A DNA stretch of 64,000 bases from Spisula solida (Eukaryota; Mollusca; Bivalvia; Venerida; Mactridae): NCBI GenBank assembly GCA_947247005.1, contig OX365945.1, positions 13,274,501 to 13,338,500 on the forward strand, read 5' to 3'. Positions 11,455 to 22,040 of this stretch are shown in pieces. Each line of letters opens with the position of its first letter. The stretch's first letter is position 1. Position numbers and translations under genes: made by a program. The notes beneath the pieces were generated by a model. The model saw nothing but the letters and a program-made list of their open reading frames with translations. It searched no databases and was not told the origin of the DNA.

Positions 11455-11579
11455 GCTATTAAATGAAACAACTTATTTAACTTATGTTGGTATTGCTTAT
11501 ATATAGATAATTTATTTGACTTTCCAGAAGGTCACAGACCCATGTGGACATACATAACATATATACAATACAAATATTA

Positions 11580-11672
11580 AAGTGTACACACACGTACACA
11601 CATCACACACACCAAACACACCACACACACGCACAACACACACACTCACACACACCCACCCATTCGCACACA
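11580..11672. repeat. CA-rich microsatellite
   Basis: Interrupted (CA)n with CACAC and CACC variants. It produces long but meaningless ORFs on both strands (11,512-11,729). Confidence 0.85.
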
Positions 11673-11766
11673 TACACCATGTACATACGTACAAATACAC
11701 ATGTTACAGCACAATATGTACAAATTTAGGTTCATAACATCATTATACAAATTTGAAAAAAATACC

Positions 11767-12195
11767 TTATATGTAGTTATTATTATTGCGTATTAAAAAT
11801 GCTTTATATATATAAATGCTTAATTTTCTGACTATCTTTTCTGTTTCATTCGATAATAGTTCTATAAATTTCTGTACATTTGGTCTATGTCTATAATAGT
11901 AGGAGATGTATTGTTTTCTAATATCACTGTATAAACTGCACTCAAGCACAAAATGGTATTCATCTTCTAATATATCACAAATTAAACATTTTCTATCAGA
12001 TATAGGTGTAGGATTAGGTCTTGTCCATCTACCACTTTCAATATATAATCGATGTGAGGCTACACGTAATCGAGTCAGATTCGAGCGAAATTTTGCAATA
12101 GTACATATGTTTAAATATGGTTGAAATTTAAATGATGCTAAATGTTTATATAATATATATACATACCCTTTTAGGGTGAATAAACTTTGCTGCAT
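11767..12195 (-). pseudogene. Relic of a non-LTR retrotransposon C-terminus
   Basis: A 142-residue minus-strand reading frame contains LTRLRVASHRLYIESGRW, then RKCLICDILEDEYHFVLEC and a Y/R-rich tail. LTxLRxxSHxLxIExGR followed by CxxCxxxxxxxxHFxxxC is the zinc-finger-like motif downstream of the reverse transcriptase in several non-LTR elements. Reverse transcriptase and endonuclease domains are absent, so this is a 5'-truncated fragment. Whether the frame is open by chance or recent insertion cannot be told. The copy starts next to the inverted-repeat end at 12,202-12,237. Confidence 0.75.
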
Positions 12196-12237
12196 AAATT
12201 AGTCACGGCTCAAAAAACATGGTTTATCTATAGATCT

Positions 12238-13504
12238 ACTTATTATTTTTGTTTACTAGCTACCGTCAAACGTTTTTTGTGCAGCTGCATGATATTACCA
12301 TACCGTTATTTTTAATCTTTCTAATACCTTTTCTCAGCTAAAACTAGGCCGTTCAGTCCCCCTTTTACAATTGAAACTAGTTCATTGGGCTTTTTATGGG
12401 TGGATTGACTTTATGGGTCCGTTAGGTGAGAGCTGAATGATGTAAACCCTATATTATTACCAAGAATTGCGATATCCCCCAAGTATGAGTACTTCAGTAC
12501 TTTGATATTGTTCCATCACTGTGTCCAATGCTTCACTCTGTTCGTGTAATTTGTAATTGCTGATTTCATGCCCATTCCAAATACAACGAAACCTGCTTTA
12601 CCGAACCAAGCATATGATACCTAATGGAAGCTGAAAACAGCTGGTTGTACATGTGTTCTACATGTGTATTAAATGTAAAATGAATGCTATACATTTACTA
12701 TTGGCCGATTAAACTTGACGATAGGTGGTTGCTTAATTGTTGTAACTCCAAACACAGGCTGTGCATCAGTCTCAGTTTATTAGAGAACCATAGATGAACA
12801 TCAGTATGCCACTGCCGAGGGCCTGCAGAGACAAAACAATATACGAGTTCCCCTCCAAAAATGCTTATTTCAGTCAATTCTCAAATTTTCAGGGAGGCAG
12901 GGGAGGGGCATCGGTGTGTCTCTGCGTGGCTACGTACCTGTACTGGCCAAGCGACCGACGAACCAGAATGTATCGTATGTTCAAATAGGCAACATGCCAA
13001 TTACTAAATGGGAATGTTAAAAAAATCATAAACCGCAAGAATTTGTATTCTTAATTGGTCATTGAAGTAGGAGTTTGCTTAATTCCAAGAAGTGTCGACA
13101 TGTGTAAACAAGTATGTAGTGTCCGTTTACAAACGTTGAACGATATCGCGACACAACACGGCCTAGAACTACCTTGCGGTTTGGAAAGGTTCATTAAATT
13201 TCCATCAACGGTTTAGCTTTTGGTTAGCCCGGTATCAGGATATGTTTGGGTAAGTTGAATTTTCAACATTATATTAATATTAAATATTTACTAGTAGCTT
13301 AGAGTGGGACAGTTTAATATCTTGATGATGCGCCTGAAAAACACTTTCTAAATTAAGAAATTATGGCAGATGTTTTTGGTATACATTGTATTATAAATTT
13401 AGTTTAGTTGCGTCTCTCATAAGCACTCTCATACTTTAAGATAAGAATTTCCTAAGTACATAATTATACTACATTGTGTCGCTTATGGAATTATGTTTTC
13501 AGTT
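12238..13504. other. Non-coding part of unit 1 with a SINE tail relic
   Basis: From 12,508 the sequence matches unit 2 at 22,421-22,611 and 24,607-25,365. Around 13,195-13,270 the text 'tagcccggtatcaggatatg' matches the 3' half of the tRNA-derived SINEs in the tRNA cluster. No gene seen. Confidence 0.5.
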
Positions 13505-13613
13505 GTCAGGATGGCCGAGTGGTCTAAGGCGCCAGACTCAATGTATACACAACCTTCAAACTGAGTGTTCTGGTCCACGTATGTGGGCGTGGGTTCGAAT
13601 CCCACTTCTGACA
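13505..13613 (+). tRNA. tRNA-Leu(CAA) with 25-nt intron, copy 1
   Basis: 5' half GTCAGGATGGCCGAGTGG, anticodon CAA, intron of about 25 nt after position 38, long variable arm CCAC-GTAT-GTGG, T arm GTGGGTTCGAATCCCAC and 3' TTCTGACA. The acceptor stem pairs fully apart from one G-U. A T5 run follows. One oddity is that the base after the anticodon (normally purine 37) is T here, while the other copies have G, which could affect splicing or decoding. Confidence 0.85.
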
Positions 13614-14119
13614 CATATTTTTCAGTTTTTATCTACATCGCTGTTTGTTCTAAATTATTTTTTTCAATATGTACGATATATATAACATGTTTAACAGTAT
13701 TATGATTATCTTAAATACGGATGGTATTATTCTGCATGGATTTAATTCTGCGAATTGATATTGGACCGCAGAATGGCAGAAATTTCCACCCCGCAGAAAC
13801 AACCAGCTATACGGTACTTCCCAATAGTACACATGTCGTTTGACAACACTGACACTGACTTGAGTTATAAGACTATTCCATGACCTTGCTTGGTTCATCG
13901 CCGTTGATAATTACTTGTTCTTGCCTCTACTGAAGAACTTGCCAAAGATTTAGTTTCAGTCTCAGGTTAATTTAGCTGCAATGGAGACTCTGTATGTTAA
14001 ACTTTTTACATTTGTTTTCTATAAAATTCGATTTGTTGTGCAGTGTTGAAACCAGTAAAGCTTGTTACTATATTATCTTTAAGTGAACATAAACATTTTA
14101 CACAATACTTGTTTTTATT

Positions 14120-14370
14120 TTGCCTCCCACATATAGTGGGGGGGGGGGGGCTCCCACATATTTATTTTGTGCTGGACGTATGTCTCAAAGTTTGTCTGTG
14201 CTTGTTCTTCTTAACAATTGGTCGGACTTCAATGAAACTTCACATGATTACTTGATACCAAGCTTAATTGCGCATATGGTCAGATATATAGGTGGGATGA
14301 ATTTTACCAGAATTGTGACTCTTTGTGGGAGACATATAGTGTTGTGTCAAAAAACCTTCTGTTGAATGGA
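14120..14370. repeat. Dispersed repeat with 'acatatagtggg', copy 2
   Basis: Unit 2 counterpart of 3,601-3,905, again with a long G run near 14,138-14,150. ORFs across it are shadows of repeat sequence. Confidence 0.55.
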
Positions 14371-14569
14371 TTGGTTGAATGAAGCTTGAAATAAAATGTG
14401 TTGTATTATATTTTTATTACTCAGATTTTCTTTTCTTTTGCTTCTTAATTTTAACAGCTCTTCTTATCCAAGGGATTGCTTCAGCTTTCATTTTAAAAGT
14501 GGAAGTTGAATAATTTGTTGAATAAAATGTAAAATAAATATTGAGAATGTGTCTTTGGAGTTCGTTTAT

Positions 14570-14830
14570 TATGCCCCCAATCTTTGATGAGGGGAGGGGG
14601 GTACTAAGTATATTGCTTTGCACATGTCGGTTGGTAGACCAAATGGTTTCCATTCAATAACTCGAGAACGCTTTGCCCTAGGATCTTCAAACTTTACATG
14701 GAGGGTGGCCAGCAACAGTAGATTTGATTTTGAGGTCAAAGGTCAAGGTCGCTGTGACCTTTGACATTAATGACTATTTTGGCTGCAATGGGGGCATACA
14801 TGTTTTACTAACATCTCTTGTTTTCTGTGG
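14570..14830. repeat. Dispersed repeat with DR1 and ERE-like sites, copy 2
   Basis: Counterpart of 4,123-4,400. It contains the direct repeat AGGTCAAAGGTCA at 14,733-14,745 (DR1) and AGGTCGCTGTGACCT at 14,746-14,760, one base off the ERE palindrome. The longer 134-codon ORF at 14,724-15,128 starts in the repeat and has no known domain, so it is not called as a gene. Confidence 0.55.
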
Positions 14831-15699
14831 ATCTTACAATCTTTCGATCGTTGACAATCGTATATGGCAACTAATTGTAATTTACCTGACCAATTTTACT
14901 GGAATTACTTGTACTTTATCCAGTGCTAACTTGTTCTTCAACAAGCAACTGGCAACTAATCAACATGTGGTGGACATGACTGTAGCCAATGTGGAAAACA
15001 AACAATCCAAACGAGATGTATCTTACACCCTGCATCTTATCAATTGTGACCAGTGTATATGTAAACACTTGATTTTTGTATTCCCTCAGCTTTATCTATC
15101 TTCAGTAGTAGCTTCCATTAACTCATAACTCACCAAACAAGAGGAATCTAACCTCATGCATATTTTTCGTTGTGACCAGTGTATATGTAAACACTTGATT
15201 GTTGTATTCCCTCAGCTTTATAGCTAACTCATAATTGACCATTAATGGCCATGTATAGTTGTTGGAATAAAATATGTATAAATTGTCAAATCCCTTATAC
15301 CGGTACTACTCAATGCGTCCGGGAGATATTGACTATGTGACAAAAAATAGTGCAAAAAGCATATCTTGGTATGTGGGACAAGGTAACCAGTGCTGATCTT
15401 AAAGCAGGAGCTGTGTCTACACTGACTACATATACAGGTAGGGAATTCTATTCAACAATTTTATTGCCTATTACTGATTAATCAATGTCAGCATATTTAC
15501 AAATCAGGTCTTCATAACATTAAGCAAAGGGGATGCACATGTAGGGGTAATAAAACACTTAACTGAATGGATGCAAATGGAGGGGCATAAAGTGAAACCT
15601 GGATCTTAAATTATAGTAGGTTTATTTTTTTATATGTTTCGTAGAAGAAAGGGAGCTTTTGCAGTCACTCGAGTGTCTGTGTTGGCGTAATCCTTATGT

Positions 15700-16565
15700 T
15701 AAAGTTCAGGTACAGGTTTTTTAACCTCATTTTCGAAGTCCTTTGAGATATATTGCTTCCATACTTTGCAATTTGTTCGCTACCATGACCCAAACCCATA
15801 TGCAGGAGAAGGTAGCTCTATCAGGCATTATGTTGAAATTATGCCCCCGTTCTAGCTCACCTGTCATAAAGTGACAGAGTGAGCTTTTGTGATCACTCTT
15901 TTGTCCGTCCGTCAACAATTTGCTTGTGTAGACACTAGAGGTCACAATTTTGGCCAAATCTTTTGAAACTTTGTCACAATGATCATCTTAACAAAATATA
16001 GGTGAAGTATGATATTGGGTCATCTGAACTAGGTCACTAGGTCAAATCGCAGGGCTTGCATGTACTTCTACGACAGGTGAGCGACCTAGGGTCCTTTGGG
16101 GCCTCTTGTTCTACTTAGTGCAAATGTAAAGTTTAGGTACACGTTTTTTAACCTCTAATAACTTCAAAGTGTATTGATATATTGCTTTGATACTTTGCAT
16201 ACTTGTTCACCATCATGACCCCAACCCCTGTATGGGGGAGGGGACCCTATCAAGCATTTTGTTGAAAGTATGCCCCCTTTTTGACTTGGAAATAAAAATG
16301 TTACAGTTTAGGTGCACTTTCTTTAACCTCTAATATCTTCAAAGTGCATTGATATATTGCATTGATACTTTGCATACGTGTTCACTATCATGACCCCAAT
16401 CCCTAGACAGGAGTAGATAACTATTTAGCATTTTGTTGAAATTATGCCCCCTTTTGGACTTAGATATGCTTATTTGTTCACCTTCATGACCCAGAGGACC
16501 TACACATGAGTAGGTAACTGCCCTGCAATTGGTCCAAATTATCTCCATTTTTCGACTTAGAAGCC
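15700..16565. repeat. Tandem units of about 165 bp, about 3.5 copies
   Basis: Repeated text 'tttaacctctaatatcttca', 'gatatattgctttgatac', 'tcatgaccccaaccc' and 'ttgttgaaattatgccccc' at about 15,700, 16,128, 16,302 and, partly, 16,465. The first copy is split by the repeat at 15,855-16,115. Specific to unit 2. Confidence 0.75.
15855..16115. repeat. Dispersed AGGTCA-rich repeat inside the 165-bp array
   Basis: Starts near 'gctcacctgtcataaag', contains 'gtgagcttttgtgatcac' and 'gaactaggtcactaggtcaa', and ends 'gggtcctttggggcctcttg'. Related to 2,038-2,371. It interrupts the array, so it inserted after the array formed. Confidence 0.65.
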
Positions 16566-16639
16566 CCAACCTCTATACAGCAGAGGGTAATGCTGTTGAT
16601 ATGAAGCCATTTGATTTGAATATATAATGATTATACTAT

Positions 16640-16975
16640 CCTAGCATGGCGCTGCGAATAGTGGAGCCCGCTGTTCGTGGACATCTCTTGTATTTATCCT
16701 CGCCACCGGAAATCCATAAGGGCGAGACCCCCCAGAAGAGATTAGTCACTTTAGTTTTTGGGGGATAGTGCATGATACAGAAGAAGCCCCAGTTCCAGAT
16801 GCATCCCTAGTTCTTTTTAATGTGCCGATGTAAACAATCATACACGGGACCTTAACATCTCGTCCGAAAAGACTGTTAGTAATGTTACTTATGTTAGGTG
16901 GGAAACACTGAAGAGCATCTCTGTTTTTAACCCGGCTGGAGTAAGCCCTTACCACTGGACCTCTTGTATTTTTAT
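16640..16975. repeat. Dispersed repeat, 'ggagcccgctgttcgtggac' type
   Basis: A GC-richer block with 'ggaaatccataagggcgag' and 'gtgggaaacactgaagagc', ending in 'ctggacctcttgtattt'. The 69-codon minus ORF in it has no recognised domain. It looks like a dispersed mollusc repeat by composition and by my recollection; no second copy is in this window. Confidence 0.4.
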
Positions 16976-16984
16976 TTGGCTATT

Positions 16985-17140
16985 ATAAACAAACCATGAG
17001 GAGTTCATCCAATGAGAACATGCTTAACAAACCTTGGCACTTCTGCCTAAAATAACGTTGCTAGAACAAAGCAACATTACATACGTTTTCGTTGGATGAA
17101 CCCAAGGTTTGTTAAACATGTTCCCATTGGGTGACTCAAG
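16985..17140. repeat. Unit 2 remnant of the 38-bp minisatellite, with inverted halves
   Basis: Left half reads 'gttcatccaatgagaacatg' as in unit 1. Right half reads 'ggatgaacccaaggtttgtt', the reverse complement orientation. About 60 unrelated bases separate them. Confidence 0.65.
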
Positions 17141-17839
17141 GTTTGTAGACTAAGAAAATAGAAAGCAGGGGATAACATAAAACAACTGTTCAAAGAAAAT
17201 TTAATTTATAAGCAACATACGAGACTTAGGAGTAGTTGTTCCAACGACTGGTTAATGTTCCATAACACGATGTTAACTTCTTGTCAATTTCTAGGTTTGA
17301 TAAATTTTTTGACACATACGATAAGTCAAACATCTTAAAATACTTTGTGTGTTTAGATCCTTGGATAAATGTTAAATAAATAAAATGAAATAAAAGATCA
17401 ACCAGTAATATAATGATTTCAAATATTGTTTTTATTAACTTGACAAACAATAAATAATCATATAGAATTATACTAATCAAAACTGGATGAGGGTCCCCAA
17501 ATAAAGTATACAAAAACGATGAAGAAAAGTTGCATGGGCAGTTAATTTAGTTGGGTGCTTAGTATCCTGATAGGCATGTGATGAACATGCAGTAGCACTA
17601 GGAAATTGGCAGGGGCAGGTACAAAATGATATTGCAAATCTTCATGTCTTTCCTTTGTGTATTGAATTGCTAAAAACTGTTTATCAAATCGTTTTAACTC
17701 ATTAAAATTTGAATGCGGTTAGGCTCATCAGCAGTTTGACCTCTAATGTTAAAGCAGCCTAGATCTATTTGTCTGCATTTGGCGACCCTTACCAAAATTT
17801 GACTAGTGTAAATGTGTTCCGACATCTCCAGGATTTTGT

Positions 17840-19100
17840 TTAACCATTTAAGCACTTATTGAAGCATTGTATGAAACTGTTAACAGTTGCTTCAGTGAAA
17901 CACTTAAACTGACATTTAGGAATGTCGTTGAAAGGTCCACCAGTGCAGCCGCATGACCTGACGTTACTTCCGGCTTGACTTCCGCATATACTTGCTTTGT
18001 AGAAAGAAACCACCTTCTTGCCACCAGTTTTGGCTCGGCATTGTGCTTGGCTTGTGCACGCCCAATCTTTAACTTTCCTGTCGCATTCATCGGGACAACT
18101 GTGTAACCGACGACATCCAACACTGAGCCAATTCTTATGTGTTGTTATTGTGCCAAAGTCGTGAATAACCTTATTGTTATCGTCTGAAGCAACTACCTTG
18201 CAAAAACAACTAAAAAAACAAAAGATACAAGATTCATAATTATACAAAAAATAATTATTCATTTGTGTCCTAAGTGGTGTCATACTCTATCCAACAAATT
18301 ATTCAAAAGAAAAAACGCCGTAACAAGAGTGGTGCAATCCGATTGCAATTTACTTTAATAAACACCGATTGAAAAACGGAAGGAAACAAAGTAGGCCTAC
18401 TTTGATTTTTATTTACTTTTTCAACCATATATTAATTATTAAAGTTTCTTAGCAATATGTATGCACCCTGAAAAGATCTCATTCACGCATCTATAGGACG
18501 TTTATGTAAGTAAATGTACATTTCCTGGTGTGGAATATAAAGCCTCCTAGTCCTGCATTTTGTCACTCACTATAAAATACCCACGGAGTTTTATCAGACG
18601 TACCATACACGTTGTACAAAGTCCTTTTCTCAGAATACAATACAATAATTATATTGTGTACGTTTTTAAGTGTACTCCTTTACTTCAATGGTAACAACTT
18701 CCTATAACCAACCGTAGACAAAACGGTGTAATCCTTTTCACTCATATTAAAAATTATATTGTTTGTATTTTTATCCGATTTGGATATGTTTAAACTTAAC
18801 TAAAGTAGAAAATTTGAAACTATATAGGCCTACCTGTAAGTAAATAAATTAACTGACCGAATAGACTGCTACATTGAACCTGTAATTTTCTAGATTCTAC
18901 TGACTGTTACCCCCAATGATAAGGGTGAAAATGTTACATTCGTCTGTCTCCTGACATTGGCTAATATCAGTACCGATTTATTTTCAACAGAAAATTAAAT
19001 CGAATTATAATAAACCAAGATAGCTTACTTACCGTTTTCTGTCCGAAACAGCTATTCCAACTACAGCGAAAATGACGAGCAAATACAATAAGTTGTTCAT
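17840..19100 (-). CDS. Secreted 14-cysteine protein, copy 2 (two exons)
   Basis: Exon 1 is 19100-19033 and exon 2 is 18209-17840 (minus strand), with gtaagt donor and ttttttag acceptor; stop TAA is at 17842-17840. Precursor is 145 residues, the same as copy 1. The signal peptide begins MNNLLYLLVIFAVVGIAVS, followed by DRKR and CFCKVV. All 14 cysteines after the DRKR segment are conserved with copy 1. By eye exon 2 differs at five residues and the 22-codon exon 1 at four. A longer single-frame ORF to 18,283 reads through the intron and is not the real start, because the spliced form restores a signal peptide shared with copy 1. Function unknown; a defence or other extracellular role is inferred from secretion and cysteine spacing. 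Confidence 0.85.
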
Positions 19101-19192
19101 TCTGAAAAAGTTGGTTTCTTGTGTACTAGTATCTGCAGTTTTTCCAAACGGTGAGTGAGGGTTGTGATAAAACTCATAAAGATTTTGTCCAC

Positions 19193-19199
19193 TTTTATA
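19193..19199 (-). promoter_or_regulatory. TATA box of secreted protein gene copy 2
   Basis: Minus-strand TATAAAA, about 93 bp upstream of the ATG at 19,100, in the same context as copy 1. Upstream AT-rich flank with CCAAT on the minus strand is also conserved. Confidence 0.6.
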
Positions 19200-19664
19200 C
19201 ATGCACTTCTTATTAACCTCAATCTGATTGGTTGATTTAATTATTTTAATTAGATTATTTCATAATTTCACAACAGGATATCAATACCACCACATTGATA
19301 CCAGCACTTAATTGGTGGATAGAATAATTAACAACCAAGTTAACAAGATTGGGAACGTTGTGTTTCTTTTTTTGGCGCCACACTGATGTTCTACGTACGG
19401 AGTGACATTTTCGGAGCGGCATTCTATAAATTTTATATAAGTTTTATAGGATCAACAGACAGACACACAGACCGACATACCGACCGACAAATGCAAGCAA
19501 TATACTCCCTCATCAAAGACTTGATCAGCATATTTAGACGGTTTGGAATCCAGACTACAGTTAAACCTTTGGTTTGGTCACTTAAATATGCAGCCAACTG
19601 CTTTAAAGGCAAATAAGTGTGATTAATCGATCTGAGCGATTGCACGCGTGTTTACAATAATTTG

Positions 19665-20040
19665 TTAACAGAAAGGTAATATAAAGGCGGACAGGGAAGG
19701 CAGCACTCAACTTAACCAGCCGAGTACAGAAAACAAAAATACGTTGTACATACAAGGTCCAATGCCCAACACACAACCGAACGAGAAAATGATCCGCCCA
19801 AGTCCCAGCTGTCAAAAAGCTGAATGAACTAGTTTCAGCAATCAATAAGCTGAATGACCTAGTTTCAACAGTAAAACGCCCGAAACAACCTAGTTTTAGC
19901 TGTCTGAAGTCCAAAAAAAAGTTAAAGAATAACTTTATTAAAAAGGTGAATGCCATGGTTTCAGCTAAATGACCTTGTTTCAGCAATTAAAAAGCTAAAA
20001 GCCCAGCCGGATGACCTAGTTTCAAGAAGTGTAATTATGC
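19665..20040. repeat. GGAAGGCAGC-family repeat with 33-bp subrepeats, unit 2 copy
   Basis: Near-identical to 8,190-8,466 up to the gcccgaaa point, then longer, with extra variants of 'aagctgaatgacctagtttc'. The 127-codon minus ORF across it is a product of the repeat. Confidence 0.6.
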
Positions 20041-20626
20041 CTTAGCTGAATAAACCTTATTTGATGCATCACGCGCCTGGCTGGTTAAGAAAGAGTTGGC
20101 TAAGATACCAATTTTATCACCACGAACGTGTTACCAGCTCCACGGCGTATAAACCAAATCACTGTATGACTTATTGCAACTTGTATGACTTATTGTGAGT
20201 GAAACATCCTGTCATTTCCTATTACTGTGTGACTTATTGCATGGCTATACAATGCAACGTTTACCTTATTGCGATAACCGGAAGTTGACTCGTTTATTCA
20301 CTGTAAGCTTTATGATTAAAAGAACGAGTACGGAAACTTGATTCACTTGAAGACGGTGACCCGTCGTAGGACCCGAATATATAGAGAATGATTTCTCCCA
20401 CTCTAACTGGTGTAAGATAGGTTTTCAGCTCATGTAAGAAACTCCTATCTTCCATTAGCAACATCTTTCTTACATGAGCGACCACCGCGTGATTTCATTC
20501 CGATCTTAGTTTCGGGATTTACGTGTTCATGGCGATATAAAGTTAATAAAGACGAACGCCAATAGGCTCTATACCACTTAAAAACCATATTAATGAGCAT
20601 AACACAACAGCGTACGCCTTTATTTA

Positions 20627-21615
20627 GGGGAGACCGGGGCTAAGCGTTACACGGGGCAAAATGTTACACTGCATTTTCAAACCTTTGATATCCTTATATT
20701 ACATTATCATTCATGTTGATGTTATCATTTTTCGAGCCGCCATTTTATCCGCTATGTCGCGACCAGTTCAAATCCTCACAAATTGTTTTACAGGGTGAAA
20801 ACACGTTTTCAAGCTTTTTTGTAACATTTTTACAATTTTTCAAATGTCAATTTATTCTATATTCAATATTTGGTATATATTTTGGCTTATGGGCCAACGC
20901 TTAAGTACACATCAAACATGTCGTAGCAATAAGAAATGGGATTTGGCCACCTTTGGTATTTACTATAGAGCGATTTATTCACGCAAGTGTTCTTGGGGGC
21001 AATTTGTTACATAATACAAAGGGGTCACCGGGGCTAAGTGTTATATTTTAATAACTTTTACATTTTAGAAAGCGTGAACTCATATACGGCCCTAGTAAAG
21101 GTGTATACATAAAACTACACTCAATTTCGACAAAGCAAGTTACTTAATATTCAATATAACTATGCATCAATAATTTCAACCGCTTAAAAATAGTTCGTAA
21201 AGTGTCACACATTGCCCCGACCTTTTTGGGCTAAGGGCGGACAAGTATGAAAAATTTAACTATGTTCCAAACAATCAAAATTTAACCGCCCCCAACCTTT
21301 CCGACCTCGCCTCTTCACCTCCGTCCGTGATTCATGGAGGTAAGCTTCAGGGTAGTCGGAATTTACTACATGTAACATTTTGCCCCAGGGACTGTAACAC
21401 TTGTCCCCAACAAACGGGGTTATTTGTTACATTTACTTACCATTTTCTACAAGCTGTAAATTGTTATTACATAGGTAAATTGATTAATTAAAGAACGTGT
21501 TTGGTCAAAATTAAGTGTAGTTTTATGTAGACACTATTACAAGGGCTGTATATGTGTTCGTGTTTTATAAAAGGGTAAAAAACAGAAACGTGTATCACAT
21601 AGCCCCGGTCTCCCC
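20627..21615. mobile_element. 989-bp TIR element, GGGGAGACCGGGGCTA ends, TA target
   Basis: Left end GGGGAGACCGGGGCTA at 20,627 and its exact inverse ending at 21,615, with imperfect pairing extending to about 26 bp. TA flanks both sides, consistent with a TA target site. Inner copies of 'accggggctaagtgtta' near 21,028 suggest subterminal repeats. There is no transposase-length ORF, so it is non-autonomous. Unit 1 has no equivalent. Confidence 0.75.
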
Positions 21616-21750
21616 TACGTTATTATTACTGATTGTTTTAAATGAGAACGCACGGCAAACAGCACGTTATGATGACGTTATGATGACGTCATGTTGACGC
21701 CATGAAAGCTAAATAGTGTTAGAAAGTCCCATTTTCTCATATTACGTCGG

Positions 21751-21910
21751 AGAAAAATAATCCATCATGAGACAGTCGATGTAGGATAAGGATATCTCAC
21801 CCTCGGGGTCGGAATTTTAACCAGGAACTCGACAAGCCTCGTCCCTGGTTAAAATCCGACCCCTCGGGTGAGATGTCCTTATCCTACATAGAAGCTCATG
21901 ATGGATTCTT
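21751..21910. mobile_element. Foldback element A, arms about 66 bp
   Basis: The left arm (to 21,824) and right arm (21,844-21,910) are inverse copies around 'gtaggataagga' and 'ctcaccctcgggg', with a loop of under 20 bp. GC-rich arms in an AT-rich setting. Unit 2 only. Confidence 0.7.
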
Positions 21911-21914
21911 ATAA

Positions 21915-22040
21915 GGTTAGTGCCGTGGATGAAAAAGTTTATCTGGCAAGGCGGAGGAATTTATCGGGTGAGCCGTAGGCGAATCCGTTAATTTCCGTAG
22001 CCGAGCCGGATAAACTTTTACTTCATTCACGGCACTAACC
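21915..22040. mobile_element. Foldback element B, arms about 45 bp
   Basis: Starts GGTTAGTGCCGTGGATGAA and ends with the matching inverse (..TTCACGGCACTAACC). It lies four bases from foldback A, and the arms are unrelated to A. No ORF. Confidence 0.7.

Larger units (their letters stand above)
10574..12237. mobile_element. Segment bounded by inverted GAGCCGTGAC ends (candidate element)
   Basis: Left end: TATAGATCAACCACGAG then TTTTGAGCCGTGAC (10,574-10,605). Right end, reverse-complemented from 12,237: AGATCTATAGATAAACCATG then TTTTTTGAGCCGTGAC. A short element with the same two ends is at 59,178-59,282. The segment holds two tRNA-like fragments, a CA microsatellite and a LINE relic. It could be two separate short elements flanking unrelated DNA. 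Confidence 0.3.
3210..13716. repeat. Tandem segmental duplication, unit 1
   Basis: Long blocks match unit 2 (13,717 to about 25,575) in the same order and orientation: 3,210-4,790 with 13,717-15,300; 5,840-8,460 with 17,165-20,040; 8,574-8,880 with 20,150-20,395 and 22,370-22,420; and 12,508-13,716 with 22,421-25,575. Each unit holds one secreted cysteine-rich gene and ends just after a tRNA-Leu(CAA). Unit 1 uniquely contains 8,880-12,508, either inserted here or deleted from unit 2. Boundaries were found by eye. Confidence 0.85.

Noticed and set aside
11512..11729. Overlapping ORFs on both strands at the CA repeat
   Set aside because: Microsatellite artefacts.
14724..15128. 134-codon plus ORF in unit 2
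   Set aside because: Starts inside a dispersed repeat; the matching region of unit 1 breaks the frame (4257-4463 only), so no conserved gene.
17848..18123. Alternative minus frame (91 codons) inside the secreted gene exon 2
   Set aside because: A shadow frame; the spliced frame has signal peptide, cysteine pattern and a matching paralogue.
17840..18283. Unspliced 147-codon start for copy 2 of the secreted gene
   Set aside because: It reads through the intron acceptor; copy 1 has no such start, and both have a signal-peptide exon upstream.
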